NCBI RefSeq assembly: GCF_010731855.1
Contig: NZ_AP022620.1
Location: forward strand, 2,232,001 to 2,296,000
Source: Mycolicibacterium anyangense
GTDB taxonomy: Bacteria > Actinomycetota > Actinomycetes > Mycobacteriales > Mycobacteriaceae
Length of the DNA: 64,000 bases
Direction: 5' to 3'
Shown: positions 8,711 to 19,258 of the stretch, one piece after another
Layout: each line of letters starts with the position of its first letter
How positions within the stretch are numbered: position 1 is the first letter of the stretch
Notes under the pieces: generated by a model
Seen by the model: only the letters and a program-made list of their open reading frames with translations
Database searches by the model: none
What the model was told of the DNA's origin: nothing
Program-made: the position numbers and the translations under genes

Positions 8711-10825
8711 GTGCCCCCGGCCTCGACCCGCACGCGACGTCGTGCGTCGCGCAGAGACTTTCGCCCCGACATCGAAGGGTTGCGGGCGGTTGCGGTGCTC
8801 GCGGTGGTCGCCTTCCACGCCCAGCTGGGTCTGCCCGGCGGGTTCGTCGGCGTCGACGTCTTCTTCGTCATCTCCGGATTCCTGATCACCCGGCTGCTGA
8901 TATCGGAGTTGTCCGACACCGGCGAGCTGAGCCTGTCCCGGTTCTACGCGGCGCGGGCTCGGCGACTGTTGCCGGCCGCCGGAACGGTGCTGGTGATCAC
9001 CGCGGTGGGCGCAGCCGTCCTGTTGCCGCCGTTGCAGGCTCGGACGGCGCTGGGTGACGCGGTGGCCAGCGCACTGTATGTGGGTAACTACCGGTTCGCG
9101 ATCCACGGGACCGACTATCTGGCCGACGCCCTGCCCTCACCCTTCCAGCACTACTGGTCGCTGGGTGTGGAAGAGCAGTTCTACCTGGTGTGGCCCCTGC
9201 TGATACTGGCCACCGCGTGGTTGGTACACCGCCGCCGGGCGCGCCTGTCAGTGCGGCCGTTCGCCGCCGCGCTGTCGGTGGTAGCAGCGGCGTCCTTGGG
9301 GCTCGCGCTGCTGTGGACACACAGCGCCCCGCCGTGGGCGTTCTTCGCGCTGCCGTCGCGAGCGTGGGAGCTAGCCGTCGGCGGGCTGGTCGCCTTATCG
9401 GCACGGCAATCCCGGCGGCTCGCACCAGGTTGGGCCGCGGTGGCCGGATTCGGCGGGCTGGGTCTGGTGATCGTGGCGTGTGTGCGGTTCGACGAGCACA
9501 CCCCCTATCCGGGGACGGCGGCGCTCCTTCCGGTGCTGGGCACCGCGTTGGTGATCGCGGCGGGGTGCGCGACGCCAGGCCGCGGCGTCGGCCGTCTGCT
9601 GTCGGTGCCCTGGATGCGCGCGCTGGGCCGGCTGTCCTACTCGTGGTACCTGTGGCACTGGCCGGTGCTGGTATTCGTGCCGCTGCTGGTGGGCCATGGG
9701 TTGGGCGTGCCGGGGCGGCTCATAGCGGTATCGGCGTCCTTCGCGCTGGCGGTGCTCACCTTGCGGTATGTCGAGCGGCCGGTGCGCTACTCGATTCCAC
9801 TGCGCCGCTCGGCGGGGCGCAGTCTGGTGCTGGGCAGTGCGGTGACGGCCGTGGCCGTGAGCGCGGCACTGCTGTTGCCCAGCTTCGTACCCACCTCGGT
9901 GGGCCAGGGCAGGCCGGCACCCGCAGCCATGGTGGAGCCGAGCGGGCTGGGCCGCACCGATCCGCTGACCGACGCGATAGCGCGGATCGCGGCCGCGGTG
10001 ACGGCGTCGGCTGATCGGCACGACGTGCCATCCAATCTCACTCCCCCGCTGGCCGAGGCTGCCACCGACAAACCGGCGGTGTTCGTCAACGGGTGTGTGC
10101 GGTCGTGGCGCGAAGTCGGGGTTCCGGACTGCGTCGCCGGGGCGGCCGACAGTGCGACGACGGTGGCGCTGGTCGGCGACTCCCACGCCGCGATGTGGCA
10201 ACCAGGACTGGAACCTGTTGCCGAACAACAGCATTGGCGGCTGGTGACGATGGCTAAGATCACCTGCCCCCTGCAGGACGTGGGGATCATCAGCCCGTAT
10301 CTGGGCCGGGAGTACACCGAATGCCAGACCTGGCGGGGCCAGGTGCTGGCGCGGCTGCGTGCCGAACGGCCGAAGCTGGTGGTGCTGGACATGTCGCGAC
10401 GCTACGGCGCCGACTTCGGCTTCACCGCCTATGACCGGGCGTGGCTGGGCAGCCTCAAGGACCTGGTGACGCAGGTGCGGGCGACGACGGGCGCCCGGGT
10501 TCTGGTGCTGGGCCCGGTTCCCGACCCGCACTCGGTGGTCCCGGTGTGCCTATCCGCGCACCTGGCCGACACCCGCGACTGCACGCCCGCGCGGCCGGCG
10601 GCCTTGAACGCCAACGGGATTGCCGCCGAGGCTGCCGCTGTCCGCTCGGCCGGCGGCCAATACGCGGACGTGTCGAGGTTGTTCTGCACCGAGTCCGTGT
10701 GTCCGGTGGTCATCGGCAACGACCTGGTGTTCCGGGACGACAATCACGTCACGGTCCCGTACGCCAGCACACTGGGCCCGGTGCTGGGGATGATCGCGGA
10801 CGCGGCCCTGTCCCCCCGCAGCTGA
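8711..10825 (+). CDS. Acyltransferase-3 / SGNH membrane O-acyltransferase (OafA-like)
   Basis: Large membrane acyltransferase of 704 residues. Residues about 15-380 form the multi-helix acyltransferase-3 domain, with [18 protein letters not shown] (catalytic histidine), [18 protein letters not shown] and [13 protein letters not shown]. The C-terminal third is a periplasmic SGNH domain with [10 protein letters not shown] carrying the nucleophile serine and FRDDNHVT carrying the Asp/His pair. Such fusions acetylate or succinylate cell-wall sugars or lipids; mycobacterial members modify glycolipids and arabinogalactan. The acceptor cannot be read from sequence. GTG at 8711 starts an arginine-rich cytoplasmic tail before the first helix. 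The next gene follows after 25 bases. Confidence 0.88.
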   Translation: MPPASTRTRRRASRRDFRPDIEGLRAVAVLAVVAFHAQLGLPGGFVGVDVFFVISGFLITRLLISELSDTGELSLSRFYAARARRLLPAAGTVLVITAVGAAVLLPPLQARTALGDAVASALYVGNYRFAIHGTDYLADALPSPFQHYWSLGVEEQFYLVWPLLILATAWLVHRRRARLSVRPFAAALSVVAAASLGLALLWTHSAPPWAFFALPSRAWELAVGGLVALSARQSRRLAPGWAAVAGFGGLGLVIVACVRFDEHTPYPGTAALLPVLGTALVIAAGCATPGRGVGRLLSVPWMRALGRLSYSWYLWHWPVLVFVPLLVGHGLGVPGRLIAVSASFALAVLTLRYVERPVRYSIPLRRSAGRSLVLGSAVTAVAVSAALLLPSFVPTSVGQGRPAPAAMVEPSGLGRTDPLTDAIARIAAAVTASADRHDVPSNLTPPLAEAATDKPAVFVNGCVRSWREVGVPDCVAGAADSATTVALVGDSHAAMWQPGLEPVAEQQHWRLVTMAKITCPLQDVGIISPYLGREYTECQTWRGQVLARLRAERPKLVVLDMSRRYGADFGFTAYDRAWLGSLKDLVTQVRATTGARVLVLGPVPDPHSVVPVCLSAHLADTRDCTPARPAALNANGIAAEAAAVRSAGGQYADVSRLFCTESVCPVVIGNDLVFRDDNHVTVPYASTLGPVLGMIADAALSPRS

Positions 10826-10850
10826 ACCGCGCGTTGCTAGCCTCGAGTTC

Positions 10851-11597
10851 GTGTCTGACTTGGTGCTCTATGAGGTGCGCGATCGTGTCGCGCTGATTAC
10901 CGTCAATGATCCGGACCACCGCAACGCGGTTACCGATGCGATGTCCCAGCAGTTGCGCGACGCCGTCGAGGCCGCCGAGGCCGAGGCGCACGCCGTGGTG
11001 GTGACGGGCGCAGGCAAGGCATTCTGCGCCGGTGCCGACCTGTCGGCTCTGGGCGCCGCCGCCCGCGAAGGCCTCGAACGCATCTATGCCGGCTTCATGG
11101 CCGTCGGGCGATGCACCCTGCCGACTATCGCCGCCGTGAACGGCGCGGCCGTGGGCGCGGGCCTCAACCTGGCGCTGGCCGCCGATGTCCGCATCGCCGG
11201 GCCGCACGCCCTGTTCGACCCCCGGTTCCAGAAGCTCGGTATCCATCCCGGTGGCGGCGCTACCTGGATGTTGCAACGCGCGGTCGGTCCGCAGGTGGCG
11301 CGCGCCGCGCTGCTGTTCGGGATGCGCTTCGACGCCGAAACCGCCGTCCGCCATGGATTGGCCCTCGAAGTCGCCGACGACCCCGTCGCGGCCGCACTCG
11401 CACTGGCAGCTGGACCGGCCTCGGCACCGCGCGAGGTCGTTCTGGCGACCAAGGCCTCGATGCGTGCGACCGCGATCCCCGGTTTCCTCGACACCGACCA
11501 TCACGCAGCCGCCAAGGACATCGAACTGGGGCCGCAGGCAACCTCGATCGAGTCGCCTGAATTCAAGGCCCGGCTGGCTGCTGCTCAGCAGAGGTGA
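10851..11597 (+). CDS. Enoyl-CoA hydratase/isomerase family protein
   Basis: Crotonase-fold protein of 248 residues. The N-terminus reads [20 protein letters not shown], followed by the oxyanion-hole segment [15 protein letters not shown] (about residues 46-60) and [20 protein letters not shown] (about 90-110). The position of the first catalytic glutamate of true hydratases appears not to be Glu in NGAAVGAG, so isomerase or other crotonase chemistry is possible. Length is normal for EchA proteins. GTG at 10851 is 25 bases after the acyltransferase stop. The stop is separated from the convergent HNH gene by one base. Role is presumably in beta-oxidation or related acyl-CoA metabolism; substrate is unknown. 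Confidence 0.85.
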   Translation: MSDLVLYEVRDRVALITVNDPDHRNAVTDAMSQQLRDAVEAAEAEAHAVVVTGAGKAFCAGADLSALGAAAREGLERIYAGFMAVGRCTLPTIAAVNGAAVGAGLNLALAADVRIAGPHALFDPRFQKLGIHPGGGATWMLQRAVGPQVARAALLFGMRFDAETAVRHGLALEVADDPVAAALALAAGPASAPREVVLATKASMRATAIPGFLDTDHHAAAKDIELGPQATSIESPEFKARLAAAQQR

Positions 11598-11598
11598 G

Positions 11599-12852
11599 CT
11601 AGGCGGCCGCCTCGATCTCCGCGGCGTCACCGGCCGGTGCACCAGGCGCAGGTGGCGCTACCGACTGATAGTGCGCCCCGGTAGGTGTGGTGAATTGCGT
11701 GGCGTGCCTGCCACTTTCGTCGGACACAGTGGTCACCGACCAGCCGGGGTTCTCCTTGGTGTAATTGCAGGCCTCGCACAGGCCTTGACCGTTGGCGACG
11801 CTGGTCTCCCCGCCGGCGTGGCAGGGTGTCACGTGGTCGATGTGGCGGATCGGTGCATCGCAGTACGGGGTGCGGCACCGCTGATCGCGTAGCGCGATGA
11901 AGGCCGCCATGCCCTTGGGAAAATGCCGCGCTCGGGTGTCCATGGCCACCAGCGCCCCGCTGACCGGACGTGCATACAACCGTCGCAGCGCGGCGCGCGA
12001 GCGACTATCGCCGAGCGCGTCACGGATCATCGTCTGCGCCACCGCCGAGGGCACCGGGCCGTAGTCGGCGATCACCGCCGAGTCCTGGCGCACCCCGAGC
12101 AGGGCCTGATCGGAGATCACCACATTGACCGTCACCGGCACCGGCACATCGGCGGCACGGCCGGTGACCCGCTCGACGAGGGCATCGGCCATGATCTGCC
12201 CGCGGGAGCGACCGTCGAAGCAGGTATCGGCCTGGCGCTTGAGCGCGGCATACACCGCCACGCCCTGGGCCACCGGCAAGAGCGCACTCAGATGGGTCAT
12301 GGTGTCCGGGGCGGGTCGGATCGTCACACACCGATCGGCCGGAGCCCTGGCGGCGCGCTCCACCACCGCGCGGGGGTCGAGCCGGTAGGCGATGGCCTTG
12401 GCCGCGGCCACCAGAGCAGCGTCGCCAACCCCGTCCAGCTGCGACCGGTCGGCGCACAGTTCCGCATCGAACCGGCGCCGGTCCTCCACCTGCAGGCACG
12501 CCGATTCGCGCACCAGCAGGGTGGCCCGCCACTCCGAGAGCGCCCCGGCTTCCAACGCAGCCAGCGTGTGCGGCATCTCGTGGACCAGCGCGCGCGCCAG
12601 CCCCAGATGGCGGCCCCCGCGGGCGGGCGAATCCCGGCGAGCCAGCGCCACTTCTGCACCCACTCCCTTGCCGCGGCGTGCCGCCGGAACCCCCGCGGCA
12701 GCCTCCGCGCAGCGGCGGGCACCGTCCAATGCGACCGTCAATCGGGCCTGCCCCGCGGCCGCGGCCGCCTTCAGGCGCTCCAGCGCCGCGATACGCTCTA
12801 CCAGCACCGATTCGTCGGCGACGGTGTCAATCTCCAGAAGTTCTTCGAACAT
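11599..12852 (-). CDS. DUF222 / HNH endonuclease domain protein (13E12-repeat-like), SOS-controlled
   Basis: Protein of 417 residues. The N-terminal two thirds is a DUF222 helical domain (MFEELLEIDTVADESVLVER...). The C-terminal HNH nuclease motif is CRTPYCDAPIRHIDHVTPCH followed by GLCEACNYTKENPGW, with zinc-knuckle cysteines and the HNH histidines intact. This is the architecture of the REP13E12 proteins of M. tuberculosis, several of which carry SOS boxes. I chose ATG at 12852 because the usual family N-terminus begins at MFEE and a perfect SOS box overlaps this codon; a -10-like TAGTGT (minus strand, 12865-12860) lies seven bases before the ATG, which suggests a leaderless transcript. An earlier in-frame start at 12897 would put the SOS box inside the coding sequence. 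Confidence 0.88.
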   Translation of the reverse strand: MFEELLEIDTVADESVLVERIAALERLKAAAAAGQARLTVALDGARRCAEAAAGVPAARRGKGVGAEVALARRDSPARGGRHLGLARALVHEMPHTLAALEAGALSEWRATLLVRESACLQVEDRRRFDAELCADRSQLDGVGDAALVAAAKAIAYRLDPRAVVERAARAPADRCVTIRPAPDTMTHLSALLPVAQGVAVYAALKRQADTCFDGRSRGQIMADALVERVTGRAADVPVPVTVNVVISDQALLGVRQDSAVIADYGPVPSAVAQTMIRDALGDSRSRAALRRLYARPVSGALVAMDTRARHFPKGMAAFIALRDQRCRTPYCDAPIRHIDHVTPCHAGGETSVANGQGLCEACNYTKENPGWSVTTVSDESGRHATQFTTPTGAHYQSVAPPAPGAPAGDAAEIEAAA

Positions 12853-12860
12853 GTGTTCGA
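12845..12860. promoter_or_regulatory. Perfect mycobacterial SOS (LexA) box
   Basis: The 16-base palindrome TCGAACATGTGTTCGA matches the mycobacterial LexA site TCGAAC-N4-GTTCGA with no mismatch. It overlaps the chosen start codon of the HNH gene (12850-12852) and abuts its -10-like hexamer, so LexA bound there would block initiation. The divergent secreted-protein gene starts only 65 bases away at 12925 and may share this control. Confidence 0.9.
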
Positions 12861-12924
12861 CACTAAACGACCCCGCCGACGGATTTGGACCAGACAAGCC
12901 ACGCTCTCACCTACAGTCCAAAAT

Positions 12925-14691
12925 GTGACGCAGAGCACATGTCGATGTTCCCGCTCGATCGGCCGCGTCGGAGCACTCGGCTTCGCCCTCGGAGTGGGAA
13001 TCGCGATCGCGAACGGCCCGGCGATCGCTGCGGCCGACACCGGCTCGTCCACCGCCCACTCGGCCCGCCACTCAGCCGCGGCGTCGGACAACCAGACTGC
13101 ACCCCACCGCAGCCGCGTCATGCAGGTGACTGCCCGTCCGGCCACCACCGTCACCAGCCCCCGTCGGCCGGTCGTTCCGAAGACGGCGGCCACGCTGTCC
13201 GATGTCGTCGGCTACGCCCGCCGGGAGATCCAACGAACATCGCAGCCGGCGCCGACGATCGGTACCGTGAGCCCCACTGCCACTCAGGAGGTCACGGTTC
13301 TGCAGGATCAGGGCAACACGCTTCCGCCCAGCGTGCTCGCCACCGCCGATCAGCTCAAGGCCGAGAAGCTGGTCACCCAGATCGCGAATTCGCCGATCAT
13401 GCAGCTGGCCAAGGTGGTGCTCAAGGCCGGCTGGTGGCTGGCCGCGAAGAAGAACTTCGCCGCTGTCGGCGGACCCGACGCGGCCAACATGGCTCAGCTC
13501 GATCAGGCCGTCACGGAGTACGCCAATCAGGCCGCCATCGAAGTGCTGCTGCTGAACTCGAACAACCCGAAGATCCTCCAGCAGGTCAATCCCCCGCACG
13601 ATTGGTATCAACAGAACTTCTCCGGCGCACGGATCTGGTACGACAACCCCGACACGATCTACCGCTTCGTCGGGGTGAACACCGCGTCGAAGTACGTCAT
13701 CACCGGACGGTTCGCCGGGGCACTGCCGGCCGACACCAACTTCAGCGTGCTCACCGGGTTGAGCGGTAGCACCGCCGACAACATCAACGGCAGGGACCTG
13801 GCGCTCAACCCCGATGGCTCATTCACCATCACCGCCGATTCCACCCCTACCGTCCCTGGGCAGTCGAATCATCTGTACCTACCACCGGGCACCACGCTCA
13901 TCACCACGCGAAACACCTTGGCGGACTGGACCTCTGAAGAGCCGATGAGTCTGTCTATCCTGCGCGTCAGCGGGCCGCCGGACAGCCTGTTCAGCCAGAT
14001 CGGCGGGTTCGCGATCCCCGGCATCGGCCCCCTGGTGTCATCCAGCCCGGTTCTCACCACACTGGTGTCGGCCATCCCGCCGATCCCGGCGCCCCGCCTC
14101 CTGCGATCGGTGGAGGCGGCGACGATCATGCTGCTGCTCGGCATCAGCGGCGAGAACACCTACATGTCATTGGCCACCACCGATCCGGTGACGGGCCAGC
14201 CCAAGCAGGCCAACGTGTTCACCGATCCGTCCCGCCAAGCCTCTTTCCTGGCAACACAATTGCAGAGCACCGGCTACTTCCAGCTTGCCAATGACCAGGC
14301 GCTGGTCCTCACCATCGACCCGGGCAGAGCGCGCTACTTCAGTGTGCCCGTCACCAACGACTGGACCATCACCAACAACTACTGGGACCAGCAGACCAGC
14401 ATGAACGTGAGCCAGGCCGTTGCCAATGCGGACGGCACCTACACGATCGTGGTCTCGCCGACCGATCCCGGCTTCGCCAACTGGGTTTCGACGGGCGGGC
14501 TCAACCAGGGCACGATGGCGATCCGCTTCCAGGACTTCGACCCCACCAGCACCGCCGACCCGACCGTCAGCTCCTACGTCGTGCCCATCAGTGCGCTGAG
14601 TCTGCCCGCAATCCCCTATGACCGTCAGGCCCAGATCGCCGCGCGTCACATCGGATACAACAAGAGGTACTCGCCGTATCCGCAGGCCTAA
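12925..14691 (+). CDS. Secreted protein of unknown function (possible DUF1214-type C-terminal region)
   Basis: Protein of 588 residues with an N-terminal signal: basic start ([14 protein letters not shown]), hydrophobic core [13 protein letters not shown] and a likely cleavage after AIAAAD. Residues about 35-110 are low-complexity Ser/Thr/Pro/Ala. The folded part starts near residue 130 and contains [12 protein letters not shown], a beta-rich GRFAG...[15 protein letters not shown] segment and, near the end, [17 protein letters not shown], which recalls DUF1214 proteins of actinobacteria. I do not recognise a catalytic motif. GTG at 12925 gives the complete signal peptide; the frame is open far upstream but overlaps the HNH gene. 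The stop overlaps bkdC by four bases. The short divergent region with the SOS box lies upstream. Confidence 0.7.
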   Translation: MTQSTCRCSRSIGRVGALGFALGVGIAIANGPAIAAADTGSSTAHSARHSAAASDNQTAPHRSRVMQVTARPATTVTSPRRPVVPKTAATLSDVVGYARREIQRTSQPAPTIGTVSPTATQEVTVLQDQGNTLPPSVLATADQLKAEKLVTQIANSPIMQLAKVVLKAGWWLAAKKNFAAVGGPDAANMAQLDQAVTEYANQAAIEVLLLNSNNPKILQQVNPPHDWYQQNFSGARIWYDNPDTIYRFVGVNTASKYVITGRFAGALPADTNFSVLTGLSGSTADNINGRDLALNPDGSFTITADSTPTVPGQSNHLYLPPGTTLITTRNTLADWTSEEPMSLSILRVSGPPDSLFSQIGGFAIPGIGPLVSSSPVLTTLVSAIPPIPAPRLLRSVEAATIMLLLGISGENTYMSLATTDPVTGQPKQANVFTDPSRQASFLATQLQSTGYFQLANDQALVLTIDPGRARYFSVPVTNDWTITNNYWDQQTSMNVSQAVANADGTYTIVVSPTDPGFANWVSTGGLNQGTMAIRFQDFDPTSTADPTVSSYVVPISALSLPAIPYDRQAQIAARHIGYNKRYSPYPQA

Positions 14692-15788
14692 CAGTCCAGC
14701 AGTGCGGTCTCCGGCGCCTCGATCAGGCTTCTCAAGTCGGTGAGGAATGCCGCGACCTGCGCCCCGTCGGCGATCCGGTGATCGAAGGCGCATGTCAGGG
14801 TCATCGTCGGCCGCGCAACCACGACGTCATCGACGACCACGGCGCGCGGCCGAAGCGACCCCATGCCGAGGATGGCCGCTTCGGGATAGTTGATGACGGG
14901 CACGCCCTGGTCGAGGCCAAGGGCACCGAAATTGGACACGGTGAACGTGGAGTTCCCGAGCTCGCGCGGGCCCAAGGTCCCGGCGCGGGCCCTGTCGACG
15001 AGTGTCTCGACGGCAGCGGACAGTTGCCGAGTGGTCAGGGTCTGCGCGTCGGCGATCACCGGCACCACCAGGCCGCGCTCGGTGGCCACCGCCACCCCAA
15101 GCCGCACTGAGGGATGCAGCTGAATCTGTTGAAAACCTTCACCTTCCACCCAGGTGGAGTTCAGCACCCGATGACGCCCCAGCGCGATCAGCAGCATCCG
15201 TAGCGTCAGCACCAACGGGGTGATGCCCAGCCGGTCGCGTAGCCGCAGCAGCGCCGAGCAGTCCACCTGAACGCTGGCATGCGCATCGGGGATACGGCTG
15301 CGCGACAGCGACATCTGCGTGGCCATCCGGGCCCGAACACCCTGCACCGCGATCGTGTCGGTACTTACCGCGGCTTCGACGTCGTCGCGGGTGACGATGC
15401 CGTCGGTGCCGGATCCCGGCGTCAGACTGTCGAGATCGACGGACAGCTCAGCCGCCAGCTTGCGCACCTTCGGCGCGGCCCGCACCCGCCGGCTGCGGTC
15501 CAGACCGTGGTCGGTGCCGTAGCCGACGAGAACCGGTGTGCGCGGTTCCGGCACACCGGTGTCGATGCGCACCAACAGCGTTCCCACTGACAGGGTTTCG
15601 CCTTCGGCCCCGCCGAGCGCGACGATGCGGCCCGAGTAGGGGCTCGGGATCTCGACCTCGGCCTTGTTGGTCTCCACCGTGCACAGGGTTTGGTTGAGTT
15701 CGACGACGTCGCCCACCGAGACGGCCCAGGAGGTGATCGTGGCGTCCAGCAGACCCTCGCCGAGGTCGGGTACCAGGAAGTCGCTCAT
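14688..15788 (-). CDS. bkdC: Branched-chain keto-acid dehydrogenase E2 (dihydrolipoyl acyltransferase)
   Basis: E2 core of the branched-chain alpha-keto acid dehydrogenase, 366 residues. The lipoyl domain has the modified lysine at residue 42 in VETNKAEVE; the E1/E3-binding domain lies at about 104-138 ([18 protein letters not shown]); the acyltransferase domain ends with the catalytic DHRIADG (His about 337). It transfers isobutyryl, isovaleryl or 2-methylbutyryl groups from lipoate to CoA in the cytoplasm. It corresponds to Rv2495c. The start overlaps the bkdB stop by four bases. E3 (lpdC) is not in the window; in mycobacteria it is encoded elsewhere and shared. Last gene of the operon. Confidence 0.94.
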   Translation of the reverse strand: MSDFLVPDLGEGLLDATITSWAVSVGDVVELNQTLCTVETNKAEVEIPSPYSGRIVALGGAEGETLSVGTLLVRIDTGVPEPRTPVLVGYGTDHGLDRSRRVRAAPKVRKLAAELSVDLDSLTPGSGTDGIVTRDDVEAAVSTDTIAVQGVRARMATQMSLSRSRIPDAHASVQVDCSALLRLRDRLGITPLVLTLRMLLIALGRHRVLNSTWVEGEGFQQIQLHPSVRLGVAVATERGLVVPVIADAQTLTTRQLSAAVETLVDRARAGTLGPRELGNSTFTVSNFGALGLDQGVPVINYPEAAILGMGSLRPRAVVVDDVVVARPTMTLTCAFDHRIADGAQVAAFLTDLRSLIEAPETALLDC

Positions 15789-16801
15789 GGCCGTCGCATC
15801 GCTTTCTCGACGCAGTCCAGTAGCCGGTCGACACCGGGCAGCCAGACCTTCTCCATGCGCGCCGGCGGGTACGGGGTGTCGAAGCCGGTGGCGCGCAGCA
15901 CCGGCGCCTCCAAGTCATAGAAGAGTTCCTCGGAGATCCGGGCGGCCAGTTCGGCGCCGAAGCCCAGCGTCCGGGGCCCTTCGTGCATGATCACCGCCCG
16001 CCCGGTCTTGGTCACCGAGGCTGCGACGGTGTCGAAGTCCAGTGGGCTCAACGACCGCAAGTCGATCACTTCCAGGTCGAAGGCGGCGATGTCGGCCGCC
16101 CCCAGGGCGGTGGCGACCAGACCGCCGTAGGTGAGCACCGTGACGTCGGCACCCGGACGGCGCACCGTCGCGCGGCCGATCGGCGGTGCCGGTTCGACCA
16201 GATCAACGGCTTCCCGTCCCCAGTAGCGGCGTTTGGGCTCCAGGTAGATGACGGGGTCGCGGGAGGCGACGGCGTGGCGCAGCAGCCAGTACGCATCCGA
16301 CGGCGTGGCCGGTACCACCACTTTCAGGCCTGCAGTGTGCGCCCAGTACGTCTCGGTGGATTCCGAATGGTGTTCGACGGCACCGATACCGCCGAAGGAC
16401 GGGATGCGCACCGTCACCGGCATGTCCACCTGGCCCCTGGTGCGGGTCCGGTACTTGGCGAGGTGGCTGACCATCTGATCGAACGCCGGGTAGGAGAACC
16501 CGTCGAACTGGATCTCCGGGACAGGGACAAACCCGCGGATCGCCAACCCGATCGACATGCCGATGATGGCTGACTCAGCGAGCGGGGTGTCGAAACACCT
16601 TTGCGTGCCGAAGGTTTCAGTCAACCCCTCGGTGATGCGGAAGACGCCGCCGAGCTGTGCCACATCCTCGCCGAAGACCAGCACGCGCTCGTCGGCGGCC
16701 ATCGCGTCGTGCAACGCACGGTTGATCGCCTGCGCCATGGTCAGCGTGGTGACCTCCGGCAGGTTGCTCATCAGGGCCGGCGGCTCGATGATCTGGGTCA
16801 T
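15785..16801 (-). CDS. bkdB: Branched-chain keto-acid dehydrogenase E1 beta subunit
   Basis: E1 beta subunit of 338 residues that pairs with BkdA to form the thiamine-diphosphate decarboxylase of the branched-chain complex. Typical motifs are [55 protein letters not shown] and the C-terminal region [19 protein letters not shown]. The frame extends upstream of 16801, but that part overlaps bkdA in another frame and is not E1-like. ATG at 16801 lies one base after the bkdA stop, the arrangement expected for translational coupling. It corresponds to Rv2496c. The complex oxidises keto acids from valine, leucine and isoleucine. Confidence 0.93.
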   Translation of the reverse strand: MTQIIEPPALMSNLPEVTTLTMAQAINRALHDAMAADERVLVFGEDVAQLGGVFRITEGLTETFGTQRCFDTPLAESAIIGMSIGLAIRGFVPVPEIQFDGFSYPAFDQMVSHLAKYRTRTRGQVDMPVTVRIPSFGGIGAVEHHSESTETYWAHTAGLKVVVPATPSDAYWLLRHAVASRDPVIYLEPKRRYWGREAVDLVEPAPPIGRATVRRPGADVTVLTYGGLVATALGAADIAAFDLEVIDLRSLSPLDFDTVAASVTKTGRAVIMHEGPRTLGFGAELAARISEELFYDLEAPVLRATGFDTPYPPARMEKVWLPGVDRLLDCVEKAMRRP

Positions 16802-16802
16802 C

Positions 16803-17855
16803 TCAGCACTCCCTCGCCATCTCGGCCAGCAGTTCTTCGCGCTGGGCGGCCAGCAGTGGCGTGGGCTCGGCGTAGACGACGTCAAACAGCTCCCCCACGT
16901 CCGGGTCGGGGGCATCGACCACAGCAGCACGGAGTTCACCGCGCAGCCGTTCTGAGCGGGCGGCCACCCGGTGCTCCAGCCGATCGTCGAGTAGGCCGAG
17001 GCTGGCCAGATAGGTGCGGAATCGTGCGATCGGGTCGCGGGTGGCCCACAGCGCCAACTCCTCGGCGGGCCGGTAGCGCGCGGCGTCGTCGGAGGTGGTG
17101 TGCGGGCCCATCCGATAGGTGATGGCCTCGATCAGCGTCGGACCCCCGCCGCCCCGAGCCCGCTCGGCGGCTTCGCTCATCACCTGGTAGCAGGCCAGGA
17201 CATCGTTGCCGTCGACGATCACCCCGGGCATGCCGTATCCGCCGGCGCGTTCAGCGATCGACGGCCCGGCGTACTGCCGGCTGGCCGGTACCGAGATGGC
17301 CCACTGGTTGTTCTGGACGAAGAACACGCACGGCGCGTTCTCCACGGCGGCCAGGTTCAGCGCCTCGTGGGTGTCGCCCTCGCTGGTCGCGCCGTCTCCG
17401 ATGAACGCGACCGTCACGCTGTTCTCGCGCAGACGCTGGGCGGCCATCGCCGCACCCACCGCGTGCGGGGCGTGAGTGGCGATGGGAATCGAGATGGGCG
17501 CACAGCATTTCGCCGTGAAATCGAGTCCGCCGTGCCAGGAGCCCCGCCACACCGCGGCGACCTGGGCCGGTGCGATCCCGCGCACCAGGAACACGCCGAG
17601 CTCACGGAACTGCGGGAACAGCCAGTCGGTCTTGCGCAGGCAGGCCGCGGCGCCGACCTGGGCGGCTTCCTGCCCGCGGCACGAGGCGTAGAGCGCGAGT
17701 TCACCTTGCCGCTGCAGGTTGACGAACTCGGCGTCGAGGTCGCGGGTGAGCACGAGGTGTTCGTACAGCCAGTTCAAGGTTTCTGGCGGCAGCCGGTAGT
17801 CGGATTCCGCCGTAGCGGTTCCGTCCGGTGCGATGAGTTGCACCAACTGACCCAT
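16803..17855 (-). CDS. bkdA: Branched-chain keto-acid dehydrogenase E1 alpha subunit
   Basis: E1 alpha subunit of 350 residues. The thiamine-diphosphate/magnesium motif runs from GDGATSEGD to FFVQNN near residues 175-206, and the phosphorylation-loop region YRMGPHTTSDDA is present. ATG at 17855 was chosen over a start ten codons earlier because AAGGAGG lies about seven bases upstream (minus strand). It corresponds to Rv2497c. A 105-base gap separates it from citE upstream; I see no clear terminator there, so it may be read from the same transcript or from a small internal promoter. Confidence 0.93.
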   Translation of the reverse strand: MGQLVQLIAPDGTATAESDYRLPPETLNWLYEHLVLTRDLDAEFVNLQRQGELALYASCRGQEAAQVGAAACLRKTDWLFPQFRELGVFLVRGIAPAQVAAVWRGSWHGGLDFTAKCCAPISIPIATHAPHAVGAAMAAQRLRENSVTVAFIGDGATSEGDTHEALNLAAVENAPCVFFVQNNQWAISVPASRQYAGPSIAERAGGYGMPGVIVDGNDVLACYQVMSEAAERARGGGGPTLIEAITYRMGPHTTSDDAARYRPAEELALWATRDPIARFRTYLASLGLLDDRLEHRVAARSERLRGELRAAVVDAPDPDVGELFDVVYAEPTPLLAAQREELLAEMAREC

Positions 17856-17960
17856 GCCGCCTCCTTGTGGCCACGAGGACGGCATGTTCGGCCGCCACGA
17901 CCTCAGGTCTGCTCAGTGCGGAGGCGGGTCAGAGCAAAACCCATTGTGGCGGGGTGCCAG

Positions 17961-18779
17961 CTAACGCCTGGAATCGGGCGAGAGCTGGACGATGCGCTCT
18001 GCTCGCCGCAGCACCGGGGCATCCACCATTATGCCCTCGTACTGGAACACACCGCGCTCATCGCGCGCGGCCGCCAATACGTGTCGCGCCCAATGGACTT
18101 CCTCGGGGCTGGGGTGGTAGGCCGCCCTGATCGCGGCAACCTGAGTCGGGTGGATCGCGACTTTGGCGTCAAAACCCACCGCGACGGCGTCGTCGGCCTC
18201 GGCGCGCAGTCCGTCGAGGTTCTTGATGTCCAGGAAGACTGAGTCCAGCGCGAGCTTGCCGTAGGCCTTCGCGGCCAGCAGGCTCTGCGAGCGCACGTGC
18301 CGGGCCACCTCGCGGTAGGTGCCGTCGGGATAGCGGTTGCTGGTGCCACCGAGTACCGCGAACAGATCCTCTGCTCCCCACATCACCGCATACGCGTTGG
18401 CCACGCGGGCGGTCTCGGTAACGGCGAGCGCCCCGAGTGGAGTCTCGACGAGCACCACCACGTCCAGCGGGGCCAGCGCGCTGACCTGTTGGGCGGACTC
18501 GGTTTTGGCCAGCATCACCGTGGTGTAACGCGTGCGGGCCAGGGCGTCCAGGTCGCGGGCATGATCGTCGGTGGTCGACGGGTTGACCCGCACCACCGTG
18601 CGACCGGGATCCAGCGGGGAGCTCACCAGGGCCTCACGGGCGGCCTCTCGATCCTTGGCGGCCACCCCGTCCTCGAGATCGAGGATGACGACATCGGCTG
18701 CGGCGGCGGCCTTGTCGAAGCGTTCAGGGCGGTCGGCAGGGCAGAACAGCCAGGCCGGCCCGGGATTGTCCAGCGCCAT
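17961..18779 (-). CDS. citE: CitE-like lyase (HpcH/HpaI family; Rv2498c-type citramalyl-CoA lyase)
   Basis: Beta-chain-like citrate lyase homologue of 272 residues with a TIM-barrel fold. Landmarks are WLFCPADRPERFDKA at the N-terminus, VVILDLEDGVA with metal-binding acidic residues near 30-40, and VVLVETPLGALAV, MWGAEDLFAVLGG further on. No CitD/CitF partners are present, as is usual in mycobacteria. The M. tuberculosis orthologue Rv2498c was shown to act as a stereospecific citramalyl-CoA lyase/beta-hydroxyacyl-CoA thioesterase in itaconate breakdown and leucine catabolism, which fits the neighbours. The start shares one base with the MaoC-gene stop. Confidence 0.9.
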   Translation of the reverse strand: MALDNPGPAWLFCPADRPERFDKAAAAADVVILDLEDGVAAKDREAAREALVSSPLDPGRTVVRVNPSTTDDHARDLDALARTRYTTVMLAKTESAQQVSALAPLDVVVLVETPLGALAVTETARVANAYAVMWGAEDLFAVLGGTSNRYPDGTYREVARHVRSQSLLAAKAYGKLALDSVFLDIKNLDGLRAEADDAVAVGFDAKVAIHPTQVAAIRAAYHPSPEEVHWARHVLAAARDERGVFQYEGIMVDAPVLRRAERIVQLSPDSRR

Positions 18780-19258
18780 CAGACCGGCCTCTTGCGGACC
18801 AAGGTCTTGCGACTCGCCGTCGCCACGATGTCACCGTGCTGGTTGCGTCCGGTATGTGCGAACGTCACGATGCCCTCACCGGGTCGGCTCTTGGACTCCC
18901 GCTTCTCGGTGATGACGGTCTCGGCGTACAGGGTGTCACCGTGGAACAGTGGCTTGGGGAAGGCGATCTCGCTGAAGCCGAGGTTGCCCACGATGGTGCC
19001 CTGGGTCAGTTGTGCCACCGACAATCCGACCAGGGTCGACAGCGTGAACATCGAATTGACCAGTCGCTGGTGGAACGGCGGCAGCGCATCGGAGAACGCG
19101 GCATCCAGGTGCAGCGCCTGGGTGTTCATCGTCAGCGTGGTGAACAGGACGTTATCGGCCTCGGTGATGGTGCGGCCGGGGCGGTGCAGGTAACGGACAC
19201 CGAGTTCGAACTCCTCGAACCACAGGCCACGTTGTTCGACGACCTTCTCCTCGGTCAC
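18779..19258 (-). CDS. MaoC-family (R)-specific enoyl-CoA hydratase
   Basis: Hot-dog-fold hydratase of 159 residues, corresponding to Rv2499c. Motifs include RYLHRPGRTITEADNVLFTTLTMNTQALHLD, holding the Asp and His of the MaoC active site (D-x4-H pattern variant TEAD...ALHLD), and FHQRLVNSMFTLSTLVGLSV. The expected substrate is an itaconyl- or 3-methylglutaconyl-type enoyl-CoA in the same pathway as the CitE-like lyase; this is inferred from context. GTG at 19258 overlaps the fadE19 stop by four bases, and its own stop shares a base with citE, so the genes are translationally coupled. Confidence 0.88.
   Translation of the reverse strand: MTEEKVVEQRGLWFEEFELGVRYLHRPGRTITEADNVLFTTLTMNTQALHLDAAFSDALPPFHQRLVNSMFTLSTLVGLSVAQLTQGTIVGNLGFSEIAFPKPLFHGDTLYAETVITEKRESKSRPGEGIVTFAHTGRNQHGDIVATASRKTLVRKRPV

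Noticed and set aside
12853..12897. Longer N-terminus for the DUF222/HNH protein
   Set aside because: It would place the SOS box within the coding sequence and adds residues not seen in the family; ATG 12852 is preferred, though not proven.
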